Shown here: one piece after another, positions 1 to 9,334 of the stretch
Numbering within the stretch: position 1 is the stretch's first letter
How the letters are laid out: each line of letters begins with the position of its first letter
NCBI RefSeq assembly: GCF_013155295.1
Contig: NZ_JABJXT010000003.1
Coordinates: 62,001-126,000, forward strand
DNA length: 64,000 bases
Direction: 5' to 3'
Source of the DNA: Pseudogemmobacter hezensis
Lineage (GTDB): Bacteria; Pseudomonadota; Alphaproteobacteria; Rhodobacterales; Rhodobacteraceae
The notes under the pieces: model-generated
The model's database searches: none
What the model saw: the letters and a program-made list of their open reading frames with translations, nothing else
Told to the model about the DNA's origin: nothing
Made by a program: the position numbers and the translations under genes

Positions 1-1
1 A

Positions 2-958
2 TTCCCGGATCCATGCCGAGAAATCCGCATCCGGTGGCATGGCGCGCGCGCGGGGCGAGATCAGCGACCGCTCGCGCTTTTGTGGCAGCGTTCCGGGGCC
101 TGTCAGAACCCCCAGCCGGTTCAGGTAGTCGGGCAGATAGCCGGGCAGGATCAGGCTTTTGTCCAAAGGCAGGCCGGGGGTCAGCTCGCGGGCCAGCCGC
201 CAGACCACGGTAACGCAATTCGACAGAGCGGTGTTATACCAGGCGGGCGCGGCGTTCAGCTCATTCCCCAGCTCTACATAGCTGAGGAACACCGCCCGCA
301 GCTGCGCGGGCGTCAGATCCAGCGGGTAAAGATGCACCTCTTCGCCCCGCGCCACCGCCCGCCATTGCACGATATCAGCCTCATCCGCTGCAATCAGCGA
401 CAGCTCGAACTGGCGGAAAAAGCCACCAAGCGCCGAGAACTTCTCGCCCTTTTCGCGGCGGATCTCGACCGAGAAGGTCAGCGGATCGGCATCGGCAAAG
501 CGAAAGCTGACCAGCAGATGCGCGATCATCGGGTTGCCCCAGGATGAGGTGATCATATCTGCGCCGGTGAGTTTCGTCAGATCGACCACGCGGCTGGTCC
601 AGGCCTCTTCAGCCTCGGTCGCGCTTTGCCAGCGAAAGCTGCGGATATTGTCGAGCCGGACAATATCGCCCTCGACCTGGCCCTTTACGATGCGGGAAAC
701 ATCGCGGGCCCAGTCGCGGTCCTGGCGCGGCTGCATGCTGAAAAACCACAGCAAAAGCACAGCCGTCAGGGTGAAAAGCGCGATCCAGCCAAAGCCCGAC
801 CCCCAATTCGTGCCCAGCCGCGCCCAGGCAACCAGCGCGACCGCAACCGCCAGCCCGGCCAGCGCATAGGGCCGCGCCTGCGCGAACTGCACCCAAAGCG
901 CAGCTGCGCCCCAGGCAGAGATCAGGGCCAGGATCAGCCAGAACAGCACTGCTTTCAC
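2..958 (-). CDS. DUF4105 (Lnb N-terminal-like) membrane protein, C-terminus outside window
   Basis: 319 codons are visible and the frame runs off the left edge. Translation opens with GTG at 958-956, which overlaps the ubiG stop by four bases (GTGA), so the two are probably translationally coupled. The N-terminus has three hydrophobic segments (about residues 3-24, 29-46 and 54-72). A soluble domain follows, with an invariant-looking N-C-V-T stretch around Cys248 preceded by a Tyr-Asn. This matches the DUF4105 family, in which a similar NCTT cysteine is conserved; one member is the Bacteroides lipoprotein N-acyl transacylase Lnb. By inference it is an inner-membrane enzyme with a periplasmic catalytic domain; the substrate is unknown here. 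Confidence 0.72.
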   Translation of the reverse strand, partial: MKAVLFWLILALISAWGAAALWVQFAQARPYALAGLAVAVALVAWARLGTNWGSGFGWIALFTLTAVLLLWFFSMQPRQDRDWARDVSRIVKGQVEGDIVRLDNIRSFRWQSATEAEEAWTSRVVDLTKLTGADMITSSWGNPMIAHLLVSFRFADADPLTFSVEIRREKGEKFSALGGFFRQFELSLIAADEADIVQWRAVARGEEVHLYPLDLTPAQLRAVFLSYVELGNELNAAPAWYNTALSNCVTVVWRLARELTPGLPLDKSLILPGYLPDYLNRLGVLTGPGTLPQKRERSLISPRARAMPPDADFSAWIRE

Positions 959-1707
959 CGCTTAACGCTCGTCGTTACGTAATTCACCGAAAGGTCGCGC
1001 GAAGACAGGCTCCAGCGCCAGGAGATGGGGTTGAATACCATCCCCTTGCGGTCCACCGGGTCAAGGCCTGCGCGGCGGATCAGGTCATAAAGCTCATCGG
1101 GCGTGATGAATTTCGCCCAGTCATGGGTGCCTTTGGGCAGCCAGCGCATGATCCACTCGGCACCGATAATCGCCATGGCAAAGCTTTTGGCGTTGCGGTT
1201 CATGGTCGAGCAGATCATCAGCCCGCCCGGTTTCAGAAGCTGCTGGCAGGCGGTCAGATAGGCCAGCGGATCGGCGACATGCTCGACCACTTCCATATTC
1301 AGCACCACGTCATAGCGCTCGCCGGCCTCGGCCAGCGCCTCGGCGGTGGTGTGGCGATAGTCGATCTTCAGCCCCGAGGCCTCGGCATGCACCCGCGCCA
1401 CCGGGATATTGCGCTCGGCGGCATCGGCCCCGGTCACATCGGCCCCCAGCCGCGCCATCGGCTCTGACAAAAGCCCGCCACCGCAGCCGATATCCAGGAT
1501 GCGCAGCCCCTCAAAGGCCTGCGGTGCGGTCAGATCCCGGCCGAACTCGCCCGCGATCTGGGTGGTGATATAGTCCAGGCGGCAGGGGTTCATCAGGTGC
1601 AGGGGGCGGAATTTGCCCTTTGGATCCCACCATTCCTCGGCCATGGCCTGGAATTTTGCCACCTCGGCGGGATCGACGGTTCCGGTGGTGGCGGCAGCGG
1701 CTGACAT
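955..1707 (-). CDS. ubiG: 3-demethylubiquinol 3-O-methyltransferase (UbiG)
   Basis: 250 aa, the usual UbiG length. SAM-dependent O-methyltransferase for the two O-methylation steps of ubiquinone synthesis, acting on the cytoplasmic face of the membrane. The UbiG-type N-terminus reads [19 protein letters not shown], with SAM motif I ([12 protein letters not shown]) at residues 69-80, a post-I acidic motif ([11 protein letters not shown]) and [14 protein letters not shown] as the motif II region. The ATG at 1707 is preceded by GAGGA. It is divergent from the iminopeptidase gene across a 49-base gap and overlaps the downstream DUF4105 gene by 4 bases. A UbiH-family hydroxylase for the same pathway lies at 32136-33374. 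Confidence 0.95.
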   Translation of the reverse strand: MSAAAATTGTVDPAEVAKFQAMAEEWWDPKGKFRPLHLMNPCRLDYITTQIAGEFGRDLTAPQAFEGLRILDIGCGGGLLSEPMARLGADVTGADAAERNIPVARVHAEASGLKIDYRHTTAEALAEAGERYDVVLNMEVVEHVADPLAYLTACQQLLKPGGLMICSTMNRNAKSFAMAIIGAEWIMRWLPKGTHDWAKFITPDELYDLIRRAGLDPVDRKGMVFNPISWRWSLSSRDLSVNYVTTSVKR

Positions 1708-1756
1708 CTGATGTCCTCGTTCGACTTTGCGTTTCTTCCACGTTATATAGACCGCA

Positions 1757-2725
1757 ATGGATCAGAGATCAGGACAAAAACGCGCAAGCGACTTCCTTTA
1801 CCCGCCGATCGAGCCTTTCGATCAGCGCATGATGGATATGGGCGACGGCCATCAGGTCTATGTCGAGCAATGCGGCAACCCCGCAGGCATGCCGGTTTTT
1901 GTCTTTCACGGCGGGCCGGGCGGCGGCTGCAGCCCGCTGATGCGGCGCTATTTCGATCCGGCGTTCTTTCGCGTTGTGCTGTTTGATCAGCGCGGCTGCG
2001 GGCGATCAGTGCCGCGGGCGACGGTGATCCGCAACACGACCTGGGATCTGGTCTCCGACGCCGAGCGGATCCGTGAGGCGCTTGGCATCTCGCAATATGT
2101 GGCCTTTGGCGGCAGCTGGGGGGCGACGCTGGCGCTGATCACCGCGATCACCCATCCGACCCGCGTCTCGCATATGGTGCTGCGCGGCGTCTTTCTGATG
2201 ACCCGGGCCGAGCTGGACTGGTTCTATGGCGGCGGCGCGGGGAGGTTCTTCCCCGATCTGTGGCGCAATTTCATCGGCCCGATCCCCGAGGGTGAGCGAG
2301 GCGATCTGATCCAGGCCTATCATCGGCGGCTGTTTTCGGGGGATCGCGCTGAAGAGGTGCGCTTTGCCCGGCTGTGGTCGGGGTGGGAGAATGCGCTTGC
2401 CTCTATCCACAATGACGGCTGGTTCGGTGAAAGTCCCGCCGATTATGCCCATGCCTTTGCCCGGCTGGAAAACCACTATTTCATCAATGGCGGTTTCCTG
2501 GATCATGACGGCTGGATCCTGGCCAATCGCTCGCGCATTGCCCATATCCCGGCCGAGATCGTTCAGGGCCGCTATGACATGGTCTGCCCGCCGCAATCGG
2601 CCTGGAGCCTGGCCGAGGGCTGGGACCGTGCCCGCATCAATATGGTGCCGATGGCCGGGCATGCCCTGTCCGAACCCGCGATTTCCGAGGCGCTGGTGCG
2701 CTCGATGGACCGTTTGCGCGGCTGA
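1757..2725 (+). CDS. pip: Proline iminopeptidase
   Basis: 322 aa alpha/beta hydrolase of peptidase family S33, which releases N-terminal proline from small peptides in the cytoplasm. Visible motifs are the oxyanion-hole HGGPGGG at 51-57, FDQRGCGRS at 76-84 and the nucleophile elbow GGSWG with Ser120. A late GRYDMVCPP segment carries the Asp and MAGHALSEP the His of the triad. The length is close to the usual 310-325. The ATG at 1757 lies within the short divergent spacer from ubiG, so the promoters must be close or overlapping. Substrate preference is inferred from the family. Confidence 0.93.
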   Translation: MDQRSGQKRASDFLYPPIEPFDQRMMDMGDGHQVYVEQCGNPAGMPVFVFHGGPGGGCSPLMRRYFDPAFFRVVLFDQRGCGRSVPRATVIRNTTWDLVSDAERIREALGISQYVAFGGSWGATLALITAITHPTRVSHMVLRGVFLMTRAELDWFYGGGAGRFFPDLWRNFIGPIPEGERGDLIQAYHRRLFSGDRAEEVRFARLWSGWENALASIHNDGWFGESPADYAHAFARLENHYFINGGFLDHDGWILANRSRIAHIPAEIVQGRYDMVCPPQSAWSLAEGWDRARINMVPMAGHALSEPAISEALVRSMDRLRG

Positions 2726-2818
2726 TTTCTTACCTTCCGGTTGCTGGAGCCCACTGGCCCCCCTTCGCATCAGGCACTAGCGTCGCGCGAAATTCCTGAA
2801 CGCGGGGGCGCGCGCGGC

Positions 2819-4225
2819 ATGCAAAAGACTGAAAAATCCGGGACGGGCCTTGGCCTGCCGCAGGCGGTGGCCGGGCTGGTTTTCATGCTGGCGGGATTTG
2901 TGGCGCTGGTTCAGCCCTGGGGGCTGTCGAGCCTGCAGGCGCAGATGCTGGCGGTGATCCTGGTGACGCTGGTTCTCTGGGCGACGGCACTGGTGCCGGG
3001 CTATCTGGCCAGCCTTGGGTTCTTTGCCTTCGTGCTGGTGCTGGGGCTGACGACGCCGGATCTGGTGTTCAGCGGTTTTTCCTCGGCGGCGGTCTGGCTG
3101 ATCGTGTCGGGCTTTGTGATCGGGGCGGCGATCGGGCTGACCGGCCTTGGGGCGCGGCTGGCAGCGGTGCTGGCGCCTTTGCTGGGCGGCAGCTATCCGC
3201 GGCTGATTGGCGGGCTGATGGTGACGGCTGCGCTGATGGCCTTTGTGATGCCCTCATCGGTGGGGCGGGCGGCGGTGCTGGCGCCTTTGGGGATCGCGCT
3301 GGCGGATCGGCTGGGGCTGGTGCCTGGCTCGCAGGGGCGGATCGGTGTGGCGGTTGCGGTGGCGATTGGCTGCAATATCCCGGGCTTTGCGATCCTGCCC
3401 GCGAATATCCCGAATATGGTGCTTTCGGGCGCGGCGGATACCATCCTTGGGATACATCTGGGCTATATGCAGTATCTGATCCTGCATTATCCCATCATGG
3501 GGCTTTTGAAATCGGCCCTGGCCGTGGTGCTGATCCTGCGTCTTTTCCCGGCCTCGACCACTGAGGCGAGCGCGCCGCCCGTTGTTGCGCCTGCCGCTGG
3601 CGACACCGGGGCGCAGCTGCGGGTGGGCCTGGTTTTGCTGGTGACGCTGGGCTTTTGGATGACCGACAGCCTGCATGGGATTAACGCCGCCTGGATCGGC
3701 CTGGTCGCCGCCTGTGCGCTTTTGCTGCCGCGTTTTGGCGTGGTGCCGCCGCAGGCCTTTCGGCAGGCGATGGATTTCGGGCTGCTTTTGTTTGTCGCGG
3801 GGGCATTGGCGCTTGGGGCGCTGGTCAATAGCTCTGGCCTTGGCGCGATGCTGGGCACGGCCCTTGCTGATCTGCTGCCGATCCGCGAGGGCGCGGCCTT
3901 TCTGAACTTCATGTCGCTGTCGCTGATGGCCACGGTGACCGGGCTTTTCACCACGGTGCCCGGCGTGCCTGCGGTGCTGACGCCGCTCGCGCCCGATCTG
4001 GCGCAATCCAGCGGTTTTGGCCTTGAGACGGTGCTGATGACGCAGGTCCTGGGCTTTTCGACGCCGCTTTTCCCCTATCAGGTGGCGCCGCTGATCGTTG
4101 CCATGCAGCTAAGCGGAGAGCGCCCGTCGCATCTTTTGCGCATCATCCTGCCGCTGGCGGGGCTGACGGTGGTGATGCTGCTGCCGCTGGAGTTTCTGTG
4201 GTGGCGGCTGCTGGGCCAGATCTGA
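2819..4225 (+). CDS. SLC13/CitT-family anion permease
   Basis: 468 aa from the ATG at 2819 (MQKTEKSG). An in-frame ATG at 2741 would add 26 residues with no transporter character, so I prefer 2819. The protein is almost entirely hydrophobic, about 11-12 membrane segments, and looks like two halves of a DASS fold. Pro-Ser-rich loops after a helix (MPSSVGRAA at about 143-151 and a TTVPGVPAV loop in the second half) occupy the place of the SNT motifs of Na+/dicarboxylate symporters. The likely role is uptake of a di- or tricarboxylate or another anion across the inner membrane. The canonical SNT is not present, so substrate and coupling ion are open. Confidence 0.75.
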   Translation: MQKTEKSGTGLGLPQAVAGLVFMLAGFVALVQPWGLSSLQAQMLAVILVTLVLWATALVPGYLASLGFFAFVLVLGLTTPDLVFSGFSSAAVWLIVSGFVIGAAIGLTGLGARLAAVLAPLLGGSYPRLIGGLMVTAALMAFVMPSSVGRAAVLAPLGIALADRLGLVPGSQGRIGVAVAVAIGCNIPGFAILPANIPNMVLSGAADTILGIHLGYMQYLILHYPIMGLLKSALAVVLILRLFPASTTEASAPPVVAPAAGDTGAQLRVGLVLLVTLGFWMTDSLHGINAAWIGLVAACALLLPRFGVVPPQAFRQAMDFGLLLFVAGALALGALVNSSGLGAMLGTALADLLPIREGAAFLNFMSLSLMATVTGLFTTVPGVPAVLTPLAPDLAQSSGFGLETVLMTQVLGFSTPLFPYQVAPLIVAMQLSGERPSHLLRIILPLAGLTVVMLLPLEFLWWRLLGQI

Positions 4226-4255
4226 TCACCAGACCCGGCCCAGCCGTGGTTAAGT

Positions 4256-5347
4256 TCAGACCGAAACGCTGCGGATCCAGCCATGCGGATCAGCGATGCT
4301 GCCGCGCTGGATGCCCACCAGGGTTTCGCGCAGTTTGGTGGTGACGGGGCCGGTCTGGCCGTCGCCCATGGTAAAGCTGCCGCCCTCATATTTGACCTGG
4401 CCGATCCCGGCCACCACGGCGGCGGTGCCGCAGGCGAAGGCCTCTTTCAGCTTGCCGCTGGCGGCGTCTGCCTTCCAGGTCTCAAAGGAATAGGGGCGCT
4501 CGGTCACGGTGATGCCCGCATCTTTCGCCAGCTGGATCAGTGACTTGCGGGTGATGCCCGGAAGGATCGTGCCCAGAGGCGGCGTCGAGATCGAGCCATC
4601 CTCAAACACGAAGAACACGTTCATGCCGCCCAGCTCTTCGATCCAGTTGTGCTCTTTGGCGTCCAGGAACACCACCTGATCGCAGCCATTCTGCGCGGCC
4701 TCGGCCTGGGCCTGCAGGCTGGCGGCATAGTTGCCACCGCATTTCGCAGCCCCGGTGCCGCCGATTGCCGCGCGGGTAAAGCTTTGGGTGGCCCAGATGC
4801 TGACCGGCTTTGCGCCGCCCTTGAAATAGGGGCCAACGGGCGAGGCGATGACGCAGAAGATGAACTCTTTCGAGGGGCGCACGCCCAGAAACGCCTCATT
4901 GGCGAACATGAAGGGGCGCAGGTACAGGCTGGCGCCATCGGCCTCGGGCACCCATTTCGCGTCTGCGGCCAGCAGCGCCTCGACCGCGTTGATGAAATCG
5001 GCCTCGGGGATCTCCGGCATCGCCATGCGGCGGGCGGATTCGTTGAAACGGCGGGCGTTTTCTTCGGGGCGGAACAGGGTGATGGTGCCGTCTTTGCCGC
5101 GATAGGCCTTCATGCCCTCAAAGATTTCCTGCGCGTAATGCAGCACGCTTGAGGCCGGATCCAGCTCAAAGGGCTTGCGCGCCGAGACGGTGGCGTCGTG
5201 CCAGCCCTTTTCGACCGTCCAGTGAATGACCGCCATGTGATCGGAAAACAGGGTGCCAAAGCCCAGATTGCCAAAGGCGGCCTGGCGGTCAGCCTCGGGC
5301 ATGGGGGCGGGGTTTTGGGTCGTGGTGAAGGAAAGCGGTGTGGTCAT
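4256..5347 (-). CDS. ilvE: Branched-chain amino acid aminotransferase, group II (IlvE)
   Basis: 363 aa from the ATG at 5347 (MTTPLSF). The frame stays open upstream to 5476, but that part is low-complexity and lacks family character. PLP enzyme of fold type IV that interconverts Leu/Ile/Val and their 2-keto acids, using glutamate. The length and the sequence KCGGNYAASL with PLP lysine K202 are those of the eukaryote-like group II BCATs, not the ~310 aa group I form. Other matches are FEGMKAYRG near 77-84, YLRPFMFAN near 142-150 and the GTAAVVAGIG loop near 320. It is convergent with the permease gene, with a 30-base gap. Confidence 0.93.
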   Translation of the reverse strand: MTTPLSFTTTQNPAPMPEADRQAAFGNLGFGTLFSDHMAVIHWTVEKGWHDATVSARKPFELDPASSVLHYAQEIFEGMKAYRGKDGTITLFRPEENARRFNESARRMAMPEIPEADFINAVEALLAADAKWVPEADGASLYLRPFMFANEAFLGVRPSKEFIFCVIASPVGPYFKGGAKPVSIWATQSFTRAAIGGTGAAKCGGNYAASLQAQAEAAQNGCDQVVFLDAKEHNWIEELGGMNVFFVFEDGSISTPPLGTILPGITRKSLIQLAKDAGITVTERPYSFETWKADAASGKLKEAFACGTAAVVAGIGQVKYEGGSFTMGDGQTGPVTTKLRETLVGIQRGSIADPHGWIRSVSV

Positions 5348-5976
5348 CTGCCTGGCCTTTGCGGAAGCGCCCTTTTGGGGTGCCTGAAACTGTCGTGGCG
5401 CCTGAAAACAGCGTTGCGCGAAATTAGACCCATCGGGCGCCGTGACGCCAGCCCCAGCTGTGCCGGATCTGCGCAATTTTTGCTGATTTGACGGCGCAGA
5501 TCGGGGCGGCGCTGTTATCAGACTGCCAGTTCCTGCGCCGCAGGCCCCTGTATCTGCCCGCAGATAAGGCGTTGTGCAAAAACAGGGCGGATCAGGGCAA
5601 TCAGATGCTTGCCGATGGGGGTGGTGTCACGCATTTGCATATCAGGAATGTAATTCCACTGTCAGGCATATGTGCAACCTGCAATCCTGCCGACAGTCGC
5701 CAACCGAAGGAGACAGACCGAATGGCCGCCGAGATGGACAGCCCCGCCGTGACTGACCGCGCCATTCGGGGCGTCCCCCTAAGGTCTACCGGGTATGCCC
5801 CGGACATCGCCTTGCCGGTGCAGGGCTTGACAGCGATGCGCATTCCAAGTCACGCCGCAGTTGCACAATCACGCCAGACTTGCGCAGCCGTCTGAACCGG
5901 ATCCTGCCCAGAACTCAGGTTTCTTCCCATCACTGGCCCGCCAATCTGCCGCCAGGACCATCGCCCGGAGATCAAT
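5348..5976. other. Intergenic region between ilvE and purU, possible small ORF
   Basis: This 629-base divergent spacer holds no gene I can identify. One short frame stands out: ATG at 5722 to stop at 5895 (57 codons) with a good Shine-Dalgarno (AAGGAG, 5707-5712) nine bases upstream. The encoded peptide has no recognisable domain and could be a purU leader peptide, a degraded gene or chance. A TTGACA hexamer at 5827-5832 has no convincing -10 partner. Promoters for ilvE (leftward) and purU (rightward) must lie here, but I cannot place them with confidence. Confidence 0.4.
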
Positions 5977-6861
5977 ATGACCAAATATTGCCTGACTGTC
6001 ACCTGTGAGAGCAAGCGCGGCATCGTCGCCGCCATCGCCGGCTATCTGGCTGAAAACGGTTGCAATATCACCGACTCTTCGCAATTCGATGACAGCCAGA
6101 CCGGGCGCTTTTTCATGCGCGTCAGCTTCCGTTCCGAGGCTGGGACGGGGCTGGAAAAACTGCAGGCGGGTTTTGCCGATACCGCGAAGGCCCTGGGCAT
6201 GCAGGCGCAATTCCATGATGAGGCGACCAAGCTGAAGGTCGTGATCATGGTCTCGCGCTTTGGCCATTGCCTGAACGACCTGCTTTATCGCTGGCGTATT
6301 GGCGCGCTGCCGATCGATATCGTGGCGGTGATCTCAAACCATATGGAATATCAGAAGGTTGTCGTGAACCACGACATCCCGTTCCACTACATCAAGGTTA
6401 CCAAAGAGAACAAACCCCAGGCCGAGGCCGAGCAGATGCGGGTCGTGCGCGACTCGGGTGCCGAGCTGATCGTGCTGGCGCGCTACATGCAGGTTCTCTC
6501 GGATGAGATGTGCCAGGCGATGTCGGGGCGGATCATCAACATCCACCATTCCTTCCTGCCGTCCTTCAAGGGCGCAAACCCCTATAAGCAGGCGTTCGAG
6601 CGCGGGGTAAAGCTGATCGGCGCGACCTCGCATTACGTGACGGCCGACCTCGACGAGGGCCCGATCATCGAGCAGGACATCATCCGCGTCACCCACGCGC
6701 AATCGGCGGATGATTATGTCTCGCTGGGGCGTGATGTGGAAAGCCAGGTGCTGGCGCGGGCGGTGCATGCCCATATCCACCGCCGCGTGTTCCTGAATGG
6801 CGACAAGACGGTGGTATTCCCGGCCTCGCCCGGCTCTTACGCCTCCGAACGGATGGGCTGA
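5977..6861 (+). CDS. purU: Formyltetrahydrofolate deformylase (PurU)
   Basis: 294 aa, typical for PurU. Hydrolyses 10-formyl-THF to formate and THF, balancing one-carbon pools and feeding formate to purine synthesis. The N-terminal ACT domain (about residues 1-80, KYCLTVTCESKRGIVAAI) is followed by a formyltransferase fold. That fold carries the catalytic signature region with NIHHSFLPSFKGANPY (about 188-203), GATSHYV and the DEGPIIEQD loop. An AGAT stretch precedes the ATG. It is probably monocistronic, because two hairpins with T-rich tails follow the stop. Confidence 0.95.
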   Translation: MTKYCLTVTCESKRGIVAAIAGYLAENGCNITDSSQFDDSQTGRFFMRVSFRSEAGTGLEKLQAGFADTAKALGMQAQFHDEATKLKVVIMVSRFGHCLNDLLYRWRIGALPIDIVAVISNHMEYQKVVVNHDIPFHYIKVTKENKPQAEAEQMRVVRDSGAELIVLARYMQVLSDEMCQAMSGRIINIHHSFLPSFKGANPYKQAFERGVKLIGATSHYVTADLDEGPIIEQDIIRVTHAQSADDYVSLGRDVESQVLARAVHAHIHRRVFLNGDKTVVFPASPGSYASERMG

Positions 6862-6875
6862 CAGATTTTTTGAGA

Positions 6876-6968
6876 GGGCCCTGATTTGAGGGGGCCCCGT
6901 TTTATGGTCCCCCGTTTTATAGCCCCCGGAAAGCCGCGCTTTGCGTCAGGCCTTTCGGGGGCTTTTCT
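6876..6968 (+). terminator. Tandem intrinsic terminator candidates after purU
   Basis: First hairpin: GGGCCC (6876-6881) pairs with GGGCCC (6892-6897), followed by GTTTTAT. Second, stronger hairpin: GCCCCC plus GAAAG (6922-6933, one bulged G) pairs with CTTTC plus GGGGGC (6952-6962), followed by TTTTCTG. Between them the 15-base unit CCCCGTTTTATggtc is duplicated (6895-6909 and 6910-6924), so the T-tract of the first hairpin is repeated. Confidence 0.7.
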
Positions 6969-7028
6969 GTTTGAAATACGGCAGTTCTGCGCGGCAATCT
7001 TGCGGCGTCATATGGCCCAAAAGAACAT

Positions 7029-7056
7029 CGCCCGCTGGACCGGGGTCCAACGGGCG
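7029..7056 (-). terminator. Long hairpin downstream of tRNA-Leu, probable terminator
   Basis: CGCCCG (7029-7034) pairs with CGGGCG (7051-7056), and GGACC (7037-7041) with GGTCC (7044-7048). Read on the minus strand the hairpin lies about 50 bases past the tRNA 3' end and is followed by the T-rich stretch TGTTCTTTT. A smaller UUCG-capped stem lies nearer the tRNA (GACAC 7083-7087 with GTGTC 7092-7096). Confidence 0.55.
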
Positions 7057-7104
7057 TTGATGTCTTGGTAGAAATATCTTCTGACACCGAAGTGTCTGAG
7101 GATA

Positions 7105-7189
7105 TGGTGCCCAGAAGAGGACTCGAACCTCCACGCCTTGCGGCACTGGTACCTGAAACCAGCGCGTCTACCAATTCCGCCATCTGGGC
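7105..7189 (-). tRNA. tRNA-Leu (anticodon CAG)
   Basis: 85 nt, reading 5' to 3' on the minus strand from 7189 to 7105. The acceptor stem GCCCAGA pairs with TCTGGGC, followed by discriminator A and an encoded CCA (7107-7105). The anticodon stem CTGGT/ACCAG encloses the loop TTCAGGT with anticodon CAG, reading CTG, the dominant Leu codon in the neighbouring genes. The long class II variable arm and the GTTCGAGTC T-loop are visible. It is a single isolated tRNA gene. Confidence 0.96.
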
Positions 7190-7381
7190 GATGTCGTAGC
7201 GGCGATGTACCCCTGGCATCAGGGGTTGTCAACAAGCCATCTGACAGAAAATGCGAGATTTTTTTCTGACCCCGCGAAAGCCCTGCAATCAGCCCATAGA
7301 AATATGGCTTTTACCTTGCTGGCACCGACTGGCGGGGCTAAGGAAAAGAAAAGCACGTGAGCCCGCAGGGGAGTTTTCCGC

Positions 7382-8368
7382 ATGAGCAAGCTGGTCACCA
7401 TCTATGGCGGTTCGGGCTTTGTCGGCCGCTACATCGCACGCCGATTTGCCCGTCTGGGCTGGCGGGTGCGGGTGGCGGTGCGTCGCCCGAATGAAGCGCT
7501 TTTCGTCAAACCCTATGGCGCCCCGGGCCAGGTCGAGCCGATTCTGTGCAATATCCGCAATCTGGCCAGCGTGAAGCGGGCCGCGATGGGCGCGGATGCA
7601 GTTATCAACTGCGTTGGCACCTTCCGCCGTGGCGGCAAGAACAATTTCGACGCCGTTCATGTGGCGGGTGCGGCCAATATCGCCCAGGCCGCAAAAGAGG
7701 CGGGCGTCGCAAAGCTGATCCATCTCTCGGCGATTGGCGCAGATGCGGCCAGCGCCTCGCTTTACGGCAAGTCGAAAGCGGCAGGCGAGGCGGCCGTTCT
7801 GGCGGCATTCGAAGATGCGATCATCCTGCGCCCTTCGGTGATCTTTGGCACCGAGGATCAGTTCTTCAACAAATTCGCGGCCATGGCGCAATTCGCCCCG
7901 CTCTTGCCGATTGCAGGCGGCGCGACCCGATTCCAGCCGGTTTTCGTGGATGATGTGGCCCAGGCCGCCGTTCAGGCGATCACCAACCCGGCCGCGCCCG
8001 GCGTTTACGAGCTGGGCGGCCCCGAGGCTGCCCCCCTGTCCGAGCTGCTGAACCGCATGCTGCCGGTCATTCAGCGCCGCCGTATCGTGCTGAACCTGCC
8101 CGTTGGGCTGATGGCGCTGCCGGCTTTCGGCTTTGACCTGGTCGAGACGCTGACCGGCGGGCTGATCGTGAACAAAATCGTCACCCGCGATCATCTGAAG
8201 ATGCTGGCGGCTGACAATGTGGTCGCCGAAGGGGCGCGTGGCTTTGCCGATCTGGGCGTGACGCCGCTGGCCTTTGAGGCGGTGATTGCAGATTATCTGT
8301 GGCGCTTCCGCCCCTCGGGCCAGTTTGCTGCCATTAAGGATTCGGCAAAGAACCTGAAGAAGGTCTGA
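7382..8368 (+). CDS. Complex I NDUFA9-subunit-family NAD(P)-binding protein
   Basis: 328 aa atypical short-chain dehydrogenase (NmrA/epimerase type). The Rossmann motif [13 protein letters not shown] lies at residues 9-21, followed by HLSAIGADA and a Y-K dyad (YGKSKAAGE, about 128-136). The C-terminal third ([17 protein letters not shown]) matches the family of bacterial homologues of the mitochondrial NDUFA9 accessory subunit. Whether the bacterial protein binds complex I or acts in lipid or quinone metabolism is not settled by sequence. The stop is followed within 5 bases by the TTG start of uppP, so the two form an operon. A second accessory-subunit homologue is at 39614-39925. Confidence 0.86.
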   Translation: MSKLVTIYGGSGFVGRYIARRFARLGWRVRVAVRRPNEALFVKPYGAPGQVEPILCNIRNLASVKRAAMGADAVINCVGTFRRGGKNNFDAVHVAGAANIAQAAKEAGVAKLIHLSAIGADAASASLYGKSKAAGEAAVLAAFEDAIILRPSVIFGTEDQFFNKFAAMAQFAPLLPIAGGATRFQPVFVDDVAQAAVQAITNPAAPGVYELGGPEAAPLSELLNRMLPVIQRRRIVLNLPVGLMALPAFGFDLVETLTGGLIVNKIVTRDHLKMLAADNVVAEGARGFADLGVTPLAFEAVIADYLWRFRPSGQFAAIKDSAKNLKKV

Positions 8369-8372
8369 GATT

Positions 8373-9173
8373 TTGGACAATACACTGATCGCCGCCTTTC
8401 TGGGTCTCCTGGAAGGGCTGACCGAGTTTATTCCTGTCTCATCTACCGGCCATTTGTTGCTGGCCGGGCATTTCCTGGGCTTCGAATCGGACAGCCGCAC
8501 CTTTGAGGTGGTGATCCAGCTGGGGGCGATTCTGGCGCTGACCTCGGTTTTTGCCGCCAAAGTGACCCAGCTTTTCATCGCGGCCCGTCACAGCGATGCG
8601 GCGCGGCGCTCGATCGTTTCGGTGGCGCTGGCGTTTTTGCCCGCCGTGTTCATCGGCCTGCTGGCACATGGTTTCATCAAGAATGTGCTGTTTGAAACGC
8701 CGATGCTGATTGCGGTGATGCTGATCCTTGGCGGGGTGATCTTGCTGGTCGTTGACCGAATCTCGCCAAAACCGCAGCATTTCGACGCCCTGGCGCTGCC
8801 CTTTGGCAAGTCGCTGGCGATTGGCTTTTGCCAGTGCCTGGCGATGGTGCCGGGCGTCTCGCGCTCGGGGGCGACGATTGTTGGCGCGCTGATGATGGGG
8901 GTCGAAAAGCGGGCGGCGGCCGAGTTTTCCTTCCTGCTCAGCCTGCCGACCATGGTGGCGGCGGTTGGGTATGACCTGTTCAAGACCCGCCATGAGCTGG
9001 ATTTCAGCGCGGTCTGGGATATCGCGGTCGGCTTCGCGGTGGCCTTTGTGGCAGCGCTGCTGGTGGTGAAATGGGTGCTCTCTTACATCAGCCGTCACGG
9101 CTATGCGGTCTTTGGCTGGTGGCGAATCATTGTCGGCTCGGCGGCCATGGTGGCGCTTTTGGCGGGTTACTGA
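8373..9173 (+). CDS. uppP: Undecaprenyl-diphosphatase (UppP/BacA)
   Basis: 266 aa integral membrane enzyme that dephosphorylates undecaprenyl diphosphate to recycle the lipid carrier for peptidoglycan and surface polysaccharides. Catalytic motif 1, [14 protein letters not shown], is at residues 14-27. Motif 2, PGVSRSG, is at 160-166 with Arg164. About 7-8 hydrophobic helices fill the rest. The start is TTG at 8373, preceded by AAGGTCTGAGA; no upstream ATG is in frame before the previous gene. The 4-base gap to the NDUFA9-like gene implies co-transcription. Confidence 0.95.
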   Translation: MDNTLIAAFLGLLEGLTEFIPVSSTGHLLLAGHFLGFESDSRTFEVVIQLGAILALTSVFAAKVTQLFIAARHSDAARRSIVSVALAFLPAVFIGLLAHGFIKNVLFETPMLIAVMLILGGVILLVVDRISPKPQHFDALALPFGKSLAIGFCQCLAMVPGVSRSGATIVGALMMGVEKRAAAEFSFLLSLPTMVAAVGYDLFKTRHELDFSAVWDIAVGFAVAFVAALLVVKWVLSYISRHGYAVFGWWRIIVGSAAMVALLAGY

Positions 9174-9189
9174 GTGGATTTGGAACTTA

Positions 9190-9269
9190 TGCTGACCTAT
9201 ATTTCGGATTGTCGTGCGTGTTTTTCGCGCCAATCCGGAAAAATCCACATATAGGTAAACTGTGCTGAC
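9190..9269. promoter_or_regulatory. Nested inverted repeat between uppP and gltD
   Basis: ACCTATAT (9195-9202) pairs with ATATAGGT (9249-9256). Inside it, CGGATTG (9205-9211) pairs with CAATCCG (9231-9237). A direct repeat TGCTGAC flanks the structure (9190-9196 and 9263-9269). No T-tract follows, so it does not look like an intrinsic terminator. It lies 66 bases before gltD and could be an operator dyad or a leader structure controlling glutamate synthase. Confidence 0.5.
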
Positions 9270-9334
9270 TTTTATTTGAAATGCCGCAAGGCTAGTAAGG
9301 CGCACCCGGAACCTGCCTTGAGGGACGCGCAGCC

